A stretch of DNA of 64,000 nt from Orientallactaga sibirica (lineage: Eukaryota > Chordata > Mammalia > Rodentia > Dipodidae): the NCBI GenBank assembly GCA_036365145.1, contig JAEOAD010002183.1, positions 4,241,501 through 4,305,500 of the forward strand, written 5' to 3'. The notes below the pieces were generated by a model. The model worked only from the letters and a program-made list of their open reading frames with translations. It was not told where the DNA came from and ran no database searches. Numbering within the stretch: position 1 is the stretch's first letter; each line of letters starts with the position of its first letter. A program made the translations under genes and the position numbers. This document shows positions 34,509-49,249 of this stretch, in pieces.

Positions 34509-34510
<2 letters not shown>
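33791..34510. other. Unassigned intergenic sequence
   Basis: Purine-rich at 33900-34060 on the + strand. Open frames here are short and overlap on both strands. No family recognised. Confidence 0.4.

Positions 34511-34511
<1 letters not shown>

Positions 34512-34552
<41 letters not shown>
34512..34552. repeat. (CA)n microsatellite
   Basis: A pure run of about 20 CA dinucleotides. Confidence 0.95.
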
Positions 34553-34554
<2 letters not shown>

Positions 34555-34755
34555 TACTGCACTTGCTGTCAGGCAATGTCAACAAATGCCGCCTGAAACA
34601 CTAAGCTCAGATTCAAGACTACTACATGTTGTAAGTACTTACACTTTAGAAGAAAAAAAAGCCTTACAAATCAGCAAGCCAGGAAAGCCAAGAACACATC
34701 AAGCCTGATTTGTTGAGTGTCCCCATATCTCCTAGGGTAGCATCTTTTTCTCTGT

Positions 34756-35217
34756 GTATGGGTGTATGTGTGCTACACATGTGTGCAAGTGCATGTGCAT
34801 ATGTGTGTGCATGTGTGTGGAGGCCAAAAGTCAACATTGGTCACCTTCTTCAATCACTCATCAATTCAGCTAGATAAACTGGCCAGGGATCCTCCTATCT
34901 CTACCTCCCAGCATTGGGATTGCAGGCTCACACTAATATGCCTGGTTTTTTTGTTTGTTTTTTTTTCTTTCTTTTTGGTTTTTCGAGGTAGAGTCTCACT
35001 CTGGCCCAGGCTGACCTGGAATTAACTAGGTAGTCTCAGGGTGGCCTTGAACTCACTGTGATCCTCCTACCTCTGCCTCCCGAGTGCTGGGATTAAAGGC
35101 GTGCGCCACCACGCCCAGCCCATATGCCTGGTTTTACGTGGGTACTAGGGATTCAAACTGAGGTCCTCAAGCTGGTGTGGCAAATACTTTACCAATAGAG
35201 TCATCTCCCCAGTCCCA
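34756..35217 (-). mobile_element. Old rodent B4-like composite SINE, split by a B1-like SINE
   Basis: The older element begins with a TGTGTG-rich stretch and GTGGAGGCCAAAAGTCAACA, continues through CAGCATTGGGATTGCAGGC, and ends with GAGTCATCTCCCCAGTCCC. A younger B1-like copy sits at 34950-35121 (minus), flanked by a perfect ATATGCCTGGTTTT repeat at 34936-34949 and 35122-35135. Confidence 0.75.
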
Positions 35218-35582
35218 AGATAGCACCCTTTCAGCCCCAGCTCACTGTACACATTACTAAGCAATCCCAACACCCAGGCCTTCTGGCCCCTGACCTACCT
35301 CTGAATCCTTGTCAATTAACCTTTTTCTGTGTTTTTACATGTAAGGACTTTACAAATGCATTTTATAACACTTTCTTTCTGGTACTGGCTGGCAACTTCA
35401 AAAAGGTACTAAAATCAGATTTTCATAGTCTTCATTTTAGCCTCCAGGCTTAAAATGAAACAAGTTTCAAAATGATGTATTACACAGAACCTCGAAAGAT
35501 GATACTTGCAAGTTTAAAGACACCAATACACAAGAGACATGTGGAGGGGTGGCAGGATGGGGGAATCAAAAGGTGAGCATGC
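35218..35582. other. Unassigned intergenic sequence
   Basis: No gene or element recognised. Confidence 0.4.
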
Positions 35583-35797
35583 AGCCGGGCATGGTGGTGC
35601 ATGCCTTTAATCCCAGCACTTGGGAGGCAGAGGTAGGAGGATCGCCGTGAGTTCGAGGCCACCCTGAGACTACATAGTGAATTCCAGTTCAGCCTGGCTA
35701 GACTGAGACCCTACCTCGAAAAACCAAAAAAAAAAAAAAAAGAAAACAAAAGAAAAGAAAAGAAAAGAAAAGAAAAGAAAAGAAAAGAAAAGAAAAG
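35583..35797 (+). mobile_element. B1-like SINE with (AAAAG)n tail
   Basis: The body matches the family closely (GCCGGGCATGGTGGTGCATG through GACCCTACCTCGAAAAACC). An A run and an (AAAAG)n expansion follow at about 35727-35797. GGTGAGCAT on both sides is the likely target-site duplication. Confidence 0.9.
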
Positions 35798-36968
35798 GTG
35801 GGTGAGCATACAAAGGAATTCCTTTGGAGAGGCTTCAGCCAAGCAAGCCACAGAAGTTTAGATTTGTATGAGTTACCTGGAGCATTAGTAACAAAGGGCA
35901 ATGATGCTGGACACTCAGAGAAATAAGAAGGGACTAGACTGGCCTTAGGTGGACAGGCAAAGAGTATGGAAATAGCAATCTGGGCACATGCTTCAGTTCT
36001 GTGGACAGGGGCAATGATTGCACATTTTCCTTTGAGTCAAGTGGACAGAGGGATGATCAGGCCCAGTGCTCTGGGGAAAGGGCTCCATTTGGAAAGATCT
36101 CCTGTAGAGTGTGGCAAAATCACTGCCACAGGATATACTGTTTGGAGAGCAAAGATTAAGGAAAGGGACGGAGATGAATAGTCAAAGTGTGGGGGGAGCT
36201 GCAGTAGGAAATTCAGGGTTAGTGAAGGACTTTATGAACCCCAGAGCAGCCCCCAAGCCTAAATGACACAATGCCAGGTCAAAACAGAACCAGTGACATA
36301 AGATAATGTCCACTTCCTTCAACTCCTGGTGCCCCTGGGGCATTATTCTGAGAGGATTAGAAACTTCAATGAATGGGGGAATAAAGTTGGGCTGGCGGGG
36401 GTGGGTATCAGGTGAGATGCTCATTGTTGACACCACTGAGGAACTCAGGACAGACCCAATACTTTCTATACTTGGGTAAGAGTTTGGAGAGTGGTTGTCA
36501 CACTGTTGTTCTGATGATATTGTTTTTAACACAAAACATACAGATTTTGCCTAAAAATAAATAAAGATAGTTATTTCTTGAGCCACGTATGAATGACAAT
36601 GGTTCCGAAAATGGATTCACATTGATCAAAATAGCATGATCCAATGTGGAAATAACTTCATGAAATTTACAGAACAAAAGAATATCAAACAAAGGCATTT
36701 TCTAAATTGGGGAGAATGTTAAGCAAGGAGTGATGAGCAAGCAGGGACATCTCTGCTATAGGGCTCAGATGCTTGAGAATATCAGGCAATGGGTGATAGT
36801 AACACAAGGATATCTCTGCACAGATGCTAACTGGTGATATTGTCATCTTTGGGGTTAATGGAAGCTCAGATAACACACTGGAGAAGGTTTTACATAATAG
36901 TCAAGGAGATGTCAGGTGAGGTGAGCAGAATAGTCCTGATGATTGTCTTCCTGGGTGGAATCTGAATG
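35798..36968. other. Unique-looking sequence flanking the left edge of the satellite array
   Basis: About 1.2 kb with no recognised gene, SINE or L1. It gives a single-copy anchor next to the array. The change into 33-bp repeats happens at about 36965-36975. Confidence 0.5.
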
Positions 36969-37948
36969 CACCCAACAGACAGAAACTACCCCTGGGGAAC
37001 TTCTTCCAAAAGACACACACTGTCCATGGGAACTTCTTCCAACAGACACACATTATCCATGGGAACTTCTTCCAACCTACCCACAGTATCCATGGGAACT
37101 TCTTCCAACCTACATACAGTATCCAAGGGAACTTCTTCCAACAGACACACAGCATCCATGGGAACTTCTTCCAACAGACACACAGTATCCATGGGAACTT
37201 CTTACAACAGACACACAGCATCCATGGGAACTTCTTACAACTGACACACAGTATCCATGGGAACTTCTTCCAACACACAGACAATGTGCATGGGAACTTC
37301 TTCCAAGAGACACACAGTATCCATGGGAACTTCTTGCAACAGACACACACTGGGCATGGGAAATTCTTCCAACAGACACACAGTATCCATGAGAACTTAT
37401 TCCAACCTACATACAGTATCCATGGAAACTTCTTCCAATGGACACACCTATCCATGTGAACTTCCTCCAACAGTCAGACAGTCTCCATGGGAACTTCTTC
37501 CAACAGACATACAGTATCCATGGGAAGTTCTTGCAACAGACAAACACTGGCCATGGGAAATTCTTCCAACATACAGACACTCTCTTTGGAACTTCTTCCA
37601 ACAGACACACACTGCCCATGGGAACGTCTTCCAACAAACACACACTGTCCATGGGAACATCTTCCAATAGACACACACTGTCCATGGCAACTTCTTCCAA
37701 CGGACACACAATTTCCATGGGAATTTCCTCCAACAGACACACACTATCCATGGGAACTTCTACCAACAGACACACACTGTCCATGGGAACTTCATTCAAC
37801 AGATACACACTGTCCATGGGAATTTCTTCCAAAAGACACACAGTGTCAATGGGAACTTCTTCCAACAGACACCCACTATCCATGGGAGATTCTTCCAACA
37901 GACACACACTGTGCATGGGAACTTCTTCCAACAGACACACACTATCCA
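36969..37948. repeat. 33-bp satellite array, left block (about 30 units)
   Basis: Tandem units of 33 bases, each with a CA-rich half (ACAGACACAC), the palindrome CCATGG and the block GGAACTTCTTCCAA. Units here are more diverged than those to the right, with substitutions such as CCTACATACAG, GAAATTCTTGC and TGGGCATGGG. The first recognisable unit follows GGTGGAATCTGAATGCACCC. Confidence 0.95.
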
Positions 37949-38333
37949 AGTTTGAACACAATATATTCAGTGTTTTACTTTATAGTTTGCATCTGCAATC
38001 ACCTTGCTAGAGGCAAGGTCACTGGGGGCCCGGTCTTAAGGTGTGGTGATGGGTTTGAGATTCCATTGTAAAGATATGCAAATGTGTCTAGCAGGAGTTC
38101 CTGAAGTCTGCTGTGTGACCTTTTGGCTGTAGTTAGTTTTACTCTGTGTGCTGTGGTGGCTGGTTGGCTTTCTCTCTCTCTGCTTGGTCCTGTGGAGAGC
38201 AGACACATACTCTCTTGCCATTATGGAACTTCCCCTGGATCTGTAAGCTTCAATAAATAATATCCCTTCCTCCATAACTGTGCCTGGTCTGGAAGTTCAT
38301 CTCAGCGAACCTGAAGCTGTCTGCAACACATGG
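37949..38333 (+). mobile_element. ~385-bp non-satellite insertion, LTR-like 3' end
   Basis: This is the only non-repeat stretch inside the array. Repeat sequence stops after CACTATCCA and resumes with CATGGGAACTTC, as if one unit was opened. The right part has AATAAA at 38252-38257, then a C/T-rich stretch and an end in CTGCAACA, as in an LTR R-U5 region. The left end lacks a clear TG start, and I could not find a convincing target-site duplication, so the class stays open. Confidence 0.5.
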
Positions 38334-39600
38334 GAACTTCTTCCAACCAACACACAGTATCCATGGGAACTTCTTCCAACAGACACACACTGTGCATGGG
38401 AACTTCTTCCAAGAGACACACAGTATCCATGGGAACTTCTTCCAACACACACACACTGTGCATGGGAACTTCTTCCAAAAGACACACACTGTCCATGGGA
38501 ACTTCTTCCAACAGACACACACTGTCCATGGGAACTTCTTCCAACAGACACACACTGTCCATGGGAACTTCTTGCAACAGACACATACTGTACATGGGAA
38601 ATTCTTCCAGCAGACACACAGTATCCATGGGAACTTCTTCCAAAAGACACACACTGTGCATGGGAACTTCTTCCAAGAGACACACAGTATCCATGGGAAC
38701 TGATTGCAACAGACACACACTGTGCATGCGAACTTCTTAAAACAGACACACACTGTGCATAGGAACTTCTTCCAACAGACACCAGTGTCCATGGGAACTT
38801 CTTCCAACAGACACACACTATCCATGGAAACTTCTTCTAACCTACACACACTATCCATGGGAACTTTTTCCAACAGACACAACTACCAATGGGAACTTCT
38901 TCCAACAGACAAACACTATCCAAGAAAACTTCTTCCAACAGACACACATTATCCATGGGAACTTCTTCCACCACACACACACTGTTCATGGGAACTTCTA
39001 CCAACAGACACACACTGTCCATGGGAACTTCATTCAACAGACAAACACTGTCCATGGGAAATTCTTCCAACAGACACACACTGTCCATGGGAACTGATTC
39101 CAACAACACACACTGTCCATCAGAACTTCTTCCAACAGACACACACTATCCATGGGAACATCGTCCAAACTACACACAGTATCCAAGAGAACTTCTTCCA
39201 ACAATCACACAGTATCCATGGGAACTTCTTCTAACAGACACACACAGGCTTTGGGAAATTCTTCCAACAGACACACACTGTCGATGGGAACGTCTTCCAA
39301 CAGACACACAGGATCCATGAGAAGTTCTTCCAACAGACACACACTGTCCACAGGAACTTCTTCCAACAGACACACACTATCCATGGGAACTTCTTCCAAC
39401 AGACACACACTGTCCACAGGAACTTCTTCCAACAGACACACACTGTCCATGGGAACTTCTTCCAACCGACACACAGTATCCATGGGAACTTCTTCCAACA
39501 GACACACACTGTCCATGGGAACTTCTTCCAACAGACACACAGTATCCATGGGAACTTATTCCAACCTACACACAGTATCCATGGGAACTTCTTCCAACGG

Positions 39601-40320
39601 ACACAACTATCCATGTGAACTTCCTCCAACAGTCAGACAGTCTCCATGGGAACTTCTTCCAACAGACATACAGTATCTATGGGAACTTCTTCCAACAAAA
39701 ACACACTGTCCATGGGAACTTCTTCCAACAGACACACACTGTCCAGGGGAAATTCTTCCAATAGACACACACTGCCCATGGGAACTTCTTCCAACAAACA
39801 CACACTGTCCATGGGAACGTCTTCCAATAGACACACACTGTCCATGGGAACTTCTGCCAACAGACACACACTATCCATGGGAACTTCTTCCAACAGACAC
39901 ACACTGTGCATGGGAACTTCTTCCAACCGACACACAGTATCCATGGGAACTTCTTCCAACAGACACACACTGTCCATGGAACTTCTTCCAGCAGACACAC
40001 AGTATCCATGGGAACTTATTCCAACCTACACACAGTATCCATGGGAACTTCTTCCAATGGACACAACTATCCATGTGAACTTCCTCCAACAGTCAGACAG
40101 TCTCCATGGGAACTTCTTCCAACAGACATACTGTATCTATGGGAACTTCTTCCAACAAAAACACACTGTCCATGGGAACTTCTTCCAACAGACACACACT
40201 GTCCAGGGGAAATTCTTCCAATAGACACACACTGCCCATGGGAACTTCTTCCAACAAACACACACTGTCCATGGGAACGTCTTCCAATAGACACACACTG
40301 TCCATGGGAACTTCTGCCAA
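39601..40320. repeat. Higher-order duplication in the array, 460-bp offset
   Basis: The text at 39621-39860 recurs almost unchanged at 40081-40320, including private variants such as CTCCAACAGTCAGACAGTC, CAACAAAAACACACTG and TCCAGGGGAAATTC. 460 equals 14 x 33 minus 2. Confidence 0.85.
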
Positions 40321-40959
40321 CAGATACACACTATCCATGGGAACTTCTTCCAACCTAAAAACACTATCCATGGGAACTTCTTCCAACAGACACACACTGT
40401 CCATGGAAAATTCTTCCAACAGACACACAGTATCCAAGGAAACTTCTTCCAACAGACACAAAATTTCCATGGGAACTTCCTCCAACAGACACACACTATT
40501 CATGGTAACTTCTTCCAACAGACACACACTGTCCATGGGAACTGCATTCAACAGACACACACTGTCCATGGGAATTTCTTCCAACAGACACAGTGTCCAT
40601 GGGAACTTCTTCCAACAGACACACACTGTCCATGGGATATTCTTCCAACAGACACACACTGTGCATGGGAACTTCTTCCAAAAGACACACACTGTCCATC
40701 AGAACTTCTTCCAACAGACACACACTATCCATGGGAACATCGTCCAAACTACACACAGTATCCATGGAAACTTCTTCTAACAATCACCCATAGGCTTTGG
40801 GAAATTCTTCCAACAGACACACACTGTCCATGGGAACTTCTTCCAACAGACACACAGTATCCATGGGAACTTTTTCCAACAGACACACACTGTCCACGGG
40901 AACTTCTTCCAACAGGCACACACTATCCATGGGAACTTCTTCCAACAGACACACACTGT

Positions 40960-41480
40960 GCATGGGAACTTCATCCAAGAGACACACCCTGTCCATGGGA
41001 ACTTCTTCCAACCGACACACAGTATCCATGGGAACTTCTTCCAACAGACACACACTATCCATGGGAACATCTTCCAACACACACACAGTATCCATGGGAA
41101 CTTTTTCCAACAGACACACACTATCCATGGGAACATATTCCAAGAGACACACAGTATCCATGGGAACTTCTTCCAACAGACACACACTGTGCATGGGAAC
41201 TTCTTCCAACAGACACACACTATCCATGGGAACTTCTTCCAACAGACACACACTGTGCATGGGAACTTCATCCAAGAGACACACACTGTCCATGGGAACT
41301 TCTTCCAACCGACACACAGTATCCATGGGAACTTCTTCCAACAGACACACACTATCCATGGGAACATCTTCCAACACAAAAACAGTATCCATGGGAACTT
41401 TTTCCATCAGACACACACTATCCATGGGAACATATTCCAAGAGACACACAGTATCCATGGGAACTCCTTCCAACAGACAC
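40960..41480. repeat. Higher-order duplication in the array, 297-bp offset
   Basis: ACTTCATCCAAGAGACACAC occurs at about 40968 and 41265, exactly 9 x 33 bases apart, and the following units match in order (CAACACACACAGTATCC/CAACACAAAAACAG, then CATATTCCAAGAGACAC). Confidence 0.85.
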
Positions 41481-43340
41481 ACACTGTCTATGGGAAATTG
41501 TTCCAACAGACACGCAGTATCCATGGGAACTTCTTCCAACAGAAACACACTATCCATGGAAACTTATTCCAACAGACAAACACTGTGCATGGGACTTCTT
41601 CCAACATACACACACTGTCCATGGGAACTTCTTCCAACAGACACACACTATCCATGGAAACTTCTTCCAACATAAACTCACTACCCATGGAAACATCTTC
41701 CAACAGACACACACTGTCCATGGGAACTTCTTCCAACCTACACACACTATCAATGGGAACTTCTTCCAACCGAAACACAGTATCCATGGGAACTTCTACC
41801 AACAAACACACACTGTCCATGGCATCGTCTTCCATCAGACGCACACTGTGCATGGGAACTTCTTCCAACCTACATACAGTCTCCATGGGAAATTCTTCCA
41901 ACCTAAACACACTATCCATGGGAATTTCTTACAACAGACACATCTATCCATGGGAACTTCTTTCAACAGACAGACAGTCTCCATGGGAACTTCTTCCAAC
42001 AGACACACACTGTCCATGGGAACTTCTTCCAACAGACACACAGTATCCATAGGAACATCTTCCAACACACACACACTGTCCATGGGAAATTCTTCCAAAA
42101 AACACACAGGATCCATGGGAACTTCTTTCAACCTACACAGAGTATCCATGGGAACTTCTTCAAACAGACACAAATATCCATGGGAACTTCTTCCAACAAA
42201 AGGACAGTCTCCATGGGAACGTCTTCCCACAGACAGACAGTCTCCATGGGAACTTCTTCCAACAGACACACACTGTCCATGGGAACTTCTTCCAATAGAC
42301 TCAAAATGTCCATGGGAACTTCTTCCACCAAACACACACTGTCCATGGGAAATTCTTGCAACAGATACCCACTGTCCATGGGAACTTCTTCCAACAGACA
42401 CACACTGTCCATGGGAACTTCTTGGGACAGACACACACTGGCCATGGGAAATTTTTCGAACAGACACACACTGTCCATGGGAACTTCTTCAAACAGACAT
42501 ACAGTATCCATGGGAACTTTTTCCAACCTACACACAGTATCCATGGGAATTACTTCCAACAGACACAACTATCCATGTGAACTTCCTCCAACAGTCAGTC
42601 TCCATGGGAACTTCTTCCAACAGAAACACACTATCCATGTGAACTTCCTCCAACAGTCAGACAGTCTCCATGGGAACTTCTTCCAACAGAAACACACTAT
42701 CCATGGGAACTTCTTCCAACAGACACACACTGTCCACAGGAAATTCTTCCAATAGACACACACTGTCAATGGGAACTTCTTCCAACAAAAACACACTGTC
42801 CATGGGAACTTTTTCCAACGAACACACAATATCCCTGGGAACTTCTTGCAACAGACACACACTGTCCTTGGGAAATCTTCCAACAGACACACACTGTGCA
42901 TGGAAACTTCTTACAACAGACACACACTATCCATTGGAACTTCTTCCAACCTACACACAGTATCCATGGGAACTTCTTCCAACAGACACACACTATCCAT
43001 GGGATCTCCTTCCAACAGACACACACTGAGCATGGGAAGTTCTTCCAAGAGAAACACAGTATCCATGGGAACTTATTCCAACAGACACACACTGTGCATG
43101 GGAACTTGTTCCAACAGACACACACTGTCCATAGGAACTTCTTCCAACCGACACACAATATCCATGGGAACTTCTTCCAACAGACACACACTGTACATGG
43201 GAACTTCTTCCAAGAGACACACAGTATCCATGGGAACTTCTTCCAACAGACACACACTGTGCATGGGAACGTCTTCCAACACACAAACACTGTTCATGGG
43301 AACTTCTTCCAACCGACACACAGTATCCATGGGAACTTCT

Positions 43341-43780
43341 TCCAACGTACACACAGTATCTATGGTAACTTCTTCTAACATAAACACACAGTCTTTGGGA
43401 AATTCTTCCAACAGACACACACTGTCCAAGGGAACTTCTTCCAACAGAAACATAGTATCCATGGGAACTTCTTCCAAGAGACACACTGTATCATGGGTAC
43501 ATCTTTCAACAGACACACATTATCCATGGGAACTTCTTCCTACAGACACACACTATCCATGGGAACTTCTTCCAACCTACACACGGTATCCATGGGAACT
43601 TCCTCCAACGTACACACAGTATCTATGGTAACTTCTTCTAACATAAACACACAGTCTTTGGGAAATTCTTCCAACAGACACACACTGTCCAAGGGAACTT
43701 CTTCCAACACAAACATAGTATCCATGGGAACTTCTTCCAAGAGACACACTCTATCATGGGTACATCTTTCAACAGACACA
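43341..43780. repeat. Higher-order duplication in the array, 263-bp offset
   Basis: TCCAACGTACACACAGTATC starts at 43341 and 43604. The copies share TAACTTCTTCTAACATAAAC and a unit with one base lost (TATCATGGGTACATC). The 263-bp offset is 8 x 33 minus that one base. Confidence 0.85.
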
Positions 43781-44999
43781 CACTGTCCATGGGAACTTCT
43801 TCCAAACCTACACACGGTATCCATGGGAACTTCTTCCAACAGATACACACTATCCATGGGAACTTCTTCCAACCTACACACGGTATCCATGGGAACTTCT
43901 TCCAAAAGACACACAGTATCCATAGGAACTTCTTCCAACAGATACACACTGTCCATGGGACCTTCTTCCAACAGTCACACACTGTACATGGGAAATTCTT
44001 CCAACAGACACACAGTATCCAAGGAAACTTCTTCCAACAGACACACAATTTCCATGGGAACTTCCTCCAACAGACACACACTGTGCATGGGAACTTCTTC
44101 CAAAAGACACACTGTCCATGGGAATTTCTTCCAACCTACACACACTATCCATGGTAACTTCTTCCAACAGACACACACTGTCCATGGGAATTTCTTCCAA
44201 CAGACACACAGTGTCCATGGGAACTTCTTCCAACAGACACACACTGTCCATGGGATATTCTTCCAACAGACACACACTGTGCATGGGAACTTCTTCCAAC
44301 AGACACACACTATCCATCAGAACTTCTTCCAAAAGACACACACTATCCATGGGAACATCGTACAAACTACACACAGTATCCATGGGAATTTCTTCCAACA
44401 ATCACACAGTATCCATGGAAACTTCTTCTAACAATCACCCACAGGCTTTGGGAAATTCTTCCAACAGACACACACTGTCCATTGGAACTTCTTCCAACAG
44501 ACACACAGTATCCATGGGAACTTCTTCCAACAGACACACACTGTCCACGGGAACTTCTTCCAACAGACCCACACTATCCATGGGAACTTCTTCCAACAGA
44601 CACACACTGTGCATGGGAACTTCTTCCAACAGACACACACTGTCCATGGGAACTTCTTCCAACCGACACACAATATCCATGGGAACTTCTTCCAACAGAC
44701 ACACACTGTGCATGGGAACTTCTTCCAACATACACACTGTCCATGGGAACTTCTTCCAACAGACACACACTATCAATGGGAACTTCTTCCAACCTAAACA
44801 CAGTATCCATGGCAACTTCTACCAACAAACACACACTGTCCATGGCATCTTCTTCCAACAGACACACACTATCCATGGGAACTTCTTCCAACCTACAAAC
44901 AGTATCCATGGGATCTTCTTCCAACCTAAATACACTATGCATGAGAATTCCTTACAACAGACACAACTATGCATGGGAACTACTTTCAACAGACGGACA

Positions 45000-46420
45000 G
45001 TCTCCATGGGAACTTCTTCCAACAGACACACACTGTCCATGGGACCTTCTTCGAACAGACGCACACTGTCCATGGGAACTTCTTCCAACAGACACACAGT
45101 ATCCATAGGAACTTCTTCCAACAGACACACACTGTCAATGGGAAATTCTTGCAACAAACACACAGGATCCATGGGAACTTCTTTCAACCTACACACAGTA
45201 TCCATGGGAACTTCTTCAAACAGACACAAATATCCATGGGAACTTCTTCCAGCAGAAGGATAGTCTCTATGGGAACGTCTTCCAACAGACCGACAGTCTC
45301 TTTGGGAACTTCTTCCAACAGACACACACTGTCCATGGGAACTTCTTCCATCAAACACACAGTGTCCATGGGAAGTTCTTCCAACAGACACGCACTGTCC
45401 ATGGGAACTTCTTCCAACAGACACACACTGTCCATGGGAACTTCTTGCAACAGACACACACTGGCCATGAGAAATTCTTCCAACATACAGACACTCTCTT
45501 TGGGAACTTCTTCCAACAGACCCACACTGTCCATGGGAACTTCTTCCAACAGACACACAGTATCGATGGGAACTTCTTCCAACAGACACAACTATCCATG
45601 TGAACTTCCTCCAACAGTCAGACAGTCTCCATGGGAACTTCTTCCAACAGACATACAGTATCCATGGGAAATTCTTCCAACAGAAACACACTATCCATGG
45701 GAACTTCTTCCAACAGACACACACTGTCCACGGGAACCTTTTCCAATAGACACACACTGTCCATGGGAACTTCTTCCAACAAACACACACTGTTCATGGG
45801 AAGGTCTTCCAATAGACACACACTGTCCATGGGAACTTCTTTCAACGAACACACAGTATCCATGGGAACTTCTTGCAATGAACACACACTCTCTATGGAA
45901 ACGTCTTCCAATAGACACACACTGTCTTGGGAACTTCTTCCAACAGACAGACACTGTGCATGGGAACTTCTTCCAACAGACACACACTATGCATGGGATC
46001 TTCTTCCAACAGACACACAGTATCCATGGGAACTTCTTCCAACAGATACACACTATCCATGGCAACTTCTTCCAACAGAAGCAACTATCCCTGGGAACTT
46101 CTTTCAACAGACGGACAGTCTCCATGGGAACTTCTTCCAAGAGACACACACTGTCCATCGGAACTTCTTCGAACAGACGCACACTGTCCATGGGAACTTC
46201 TTCCAACAGACACACAATATCCATGGGAACTTCTTCCAACAGACACACACTGTCAATGGGAAATTCTTGCAACAAACGCACAGGATCCATGGGAACTTCT
46301 TTCAACCTACACACAGTATGTATGGGAACTTCTTCAAACAGACACAAATATCCATGGGAACTTCTTCCAGCAGAAGGATAGTCTCTATGGGAACGTCTTC
46401 CAACAGAACGAGAGTCTACT
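45000..46420. repeat. Higher-order block of ~1.1 kb, repeated in the array
   Basis: The series GACGGACAGTCTCC, GCACACTGTCC, CAGGATCCATGGGAAC, CAGACACAAATATCC, CAGCAGAAGGATAGTCTC appears in order at about 45000-45300 and again at about 46105-46400 (1118 bases later by the CAGACACAAATATCC mark). Related versions are at about 41965-42240 and 47980-48260. Confidence 0.8.
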
Positions 46421-49249
46421 TGGGAACTTCTTCCAACAGACACACACTGTACATGGGAAATTCTTCCAACAGACACGCACAGTCCATGGGAACTTCTTCC
46501 AACAGACAAACACTGTCCATGGGAACTTCTTGCAACAGACACACAATGGCCATGGGAAATTCTTCCAACATACAGACACTCTCTTTGGGAACTTCTTCCA
46601 ACAGACACACACTGTCCATGGGAACTTCTTCCAACCTACACACAGTATCCATGGGAACTTCTTCCAACAGACACAACTATCCATGTGAACTTCCTCCAAC
46701 AGTCAGACAGTCTCCATGGGAACTTCTTCCAACAGACTACAGTATCCATGGGAAATTCTTCCAACAGAAACACACTATCCATGGGAACTTCTTCCAACAG
46801 ACACACACTGTCCACAGGAACTTCTTACAACAGACACACACTGTCCATGGGAACTTCTTCCAACAAACACACACTGTCCATGGGAATGTCTTCCAATAGA
46901 CACACACTGTCCATGGGAACTTCTTCCAACGAACACACAGTATCCATGGGAACTTCTTGCAACAAACACATGCTCTCTATGGAAACGTCTTCCGATAGAC
47001 ACACACTGTCCTTGGGAACTTCTTCCAACAGACACACACTGTGCATGGGAACTTCTTCCAACAGACACACACTATCCATGGCAATTTCTTCCAACAGACA
47101 CACAGTATCCATGGGAAATTCTTCCAACAGACACATACTGTGCATGGGAACTTCTTCCAACATACACACATAGTCCATGTGGAACTTCTTCCAACAAACA
47201 CACACTATCCATGGGAACTTCTTCCAACAGACACACACTGTCCATGGGAACTTCATCCAACAGACACGCAGTATCCATGGGAACTTCTTCCAACAGAAAA
47301 ACACTATCCATGGAAACTTCTTCCAACAGACACACAGTATCCATAGGAACTTCTTCCAACAGACACACACTATCCATGGGAACTTCTTCCAACAGACACA
47401 CAGTATCCATGGTAACTTCTTCCAACAGACACACACTATCCATGGGAACGTCTTCCAACAGACACACACTATCCATGGGAACTTCTTCCAACAGACACAC
47501 ACTATCCATGGGAACTTCTTCCAACAGACAAACACTGTCCATGGGAACTTCTTCCAACAGACACACACTATCCATGGGAACTTCTACCAACAGACACACA
47601 GTATCCATGGGAACTTCTTCCCACAGACACACACTGTGCATGGGAACTTCTTTCAACATACACACTGTCCATGGGAACTTCTTCCAACAGACACACACTA
47701 TCCATGGAAACTTCTTCCAACATAAACTCACTACCCATGGAATCGTCTTCCAACAGACACACACTGTCCATGGTAACTTCTTCCAACAGACACATATTAT
47801 CCATGGGAAATTCTTCCAACCTACACACACTATCCATGGGAACTTCTTCCAACAGACACACAATATACATGGGAACTTCTTCCAACATACATACAGTATC
47901 CATGGGAACTTCTTCCATGTAAACACACTGTCCATTGGAATTCCTTACAACAGACACAACTATGCATGGGAACTTCTTTCAACAGATGGAGAGTCTCCAT
48001 GGGAACTTCTTCCAACAGACACACACTGTCCATGGGAACTTCTTCCAACAGACACACAGTATCCATAGGAACTTCTTCCAACAGACACACACTGTCTATG
48101 GGAAATTCTTCCAACAAAAACACAGTAACCATGGGAACTTCTTTCAACCTACACACAGTATCCATGGGAACTTCTTCAAACAGACACAAATATCCATGGG
48201 AACTTCTTCCAACAGAAGGACAGTCTCCATGGGAACGTCTTCCAACAGACAGACAGTCTCCATGGGAACTTCTTCCAACAGACATACACTGTCAATGGGA
48301 AATTCTTCCAACAGATGCAAAATATCCATGGGAACTTCTTCCAAAAAACACACACTATCCATGGGAACGTCTTCCAACAGGCACACACTGTCCATGGGAA
48401 CTTCTTGCAACAGACACCCACTGGCCATGGGAAATTCTTCCAACAGACACTCACTGTCCATGGGAACTTCTTCCAACAGACACACAATATCCAAGGGAAC
48501 TTCTTACAACCTACACACACTATCCATGGGAATGTCTTCCAACAGACACACACTATCCATGGGAACTTCTTTCAACAGAGACACACTATCTATGGAAACT
48601 TCTTCCAACACATGAACACTGTGCATGGGAACATCTTCCAACAGACACACAGTATCCATGGGAACTTCTTCCAACAGGAAAACACTATCCATGGAAACTT
48701 CTTCTAACAGACGCACAGTATCCATGGGAACTTCTTCCAACAGACGGACAGTCTCTAAGGGAACTTCTTCCAACAGACACACACTGTCCATGGGAACTTC
48801 TTCCAACACACACACTGTCTATGGGAACATCTTCCAACAGACACAAACTATACATGGGAATTTTTCCTACAGACACACACTGTCCATGGGCACTTCTTCT
48901 AACAGACAAACACTGTCCATGGGAAATTCTACCAACAGACACACACTGTCTTTGGTAACTTCTTCCAACAGACACACACTGTCCATTGGAACTTCTTCCA
49001 ACAGACACACAATATCCATGGGAACGTCTTCCAACCTACACACAGTATCGATGGGAACTTTTTCCAAGAGACAGAACTATCCATGTGAACTTCTTCCAAC
49101 ACTCAGAGAGTCTCCATGGGAACTTCTTTCAAACAGACACACAGAATCCATGCGAACTTCTTCCAACAGACACACTATCCATGGAAACTTCTTCCAACAG
49201 ACACACATTGTCCATGGGCACTTCTTCCAATAGACACACACTGTCCATG

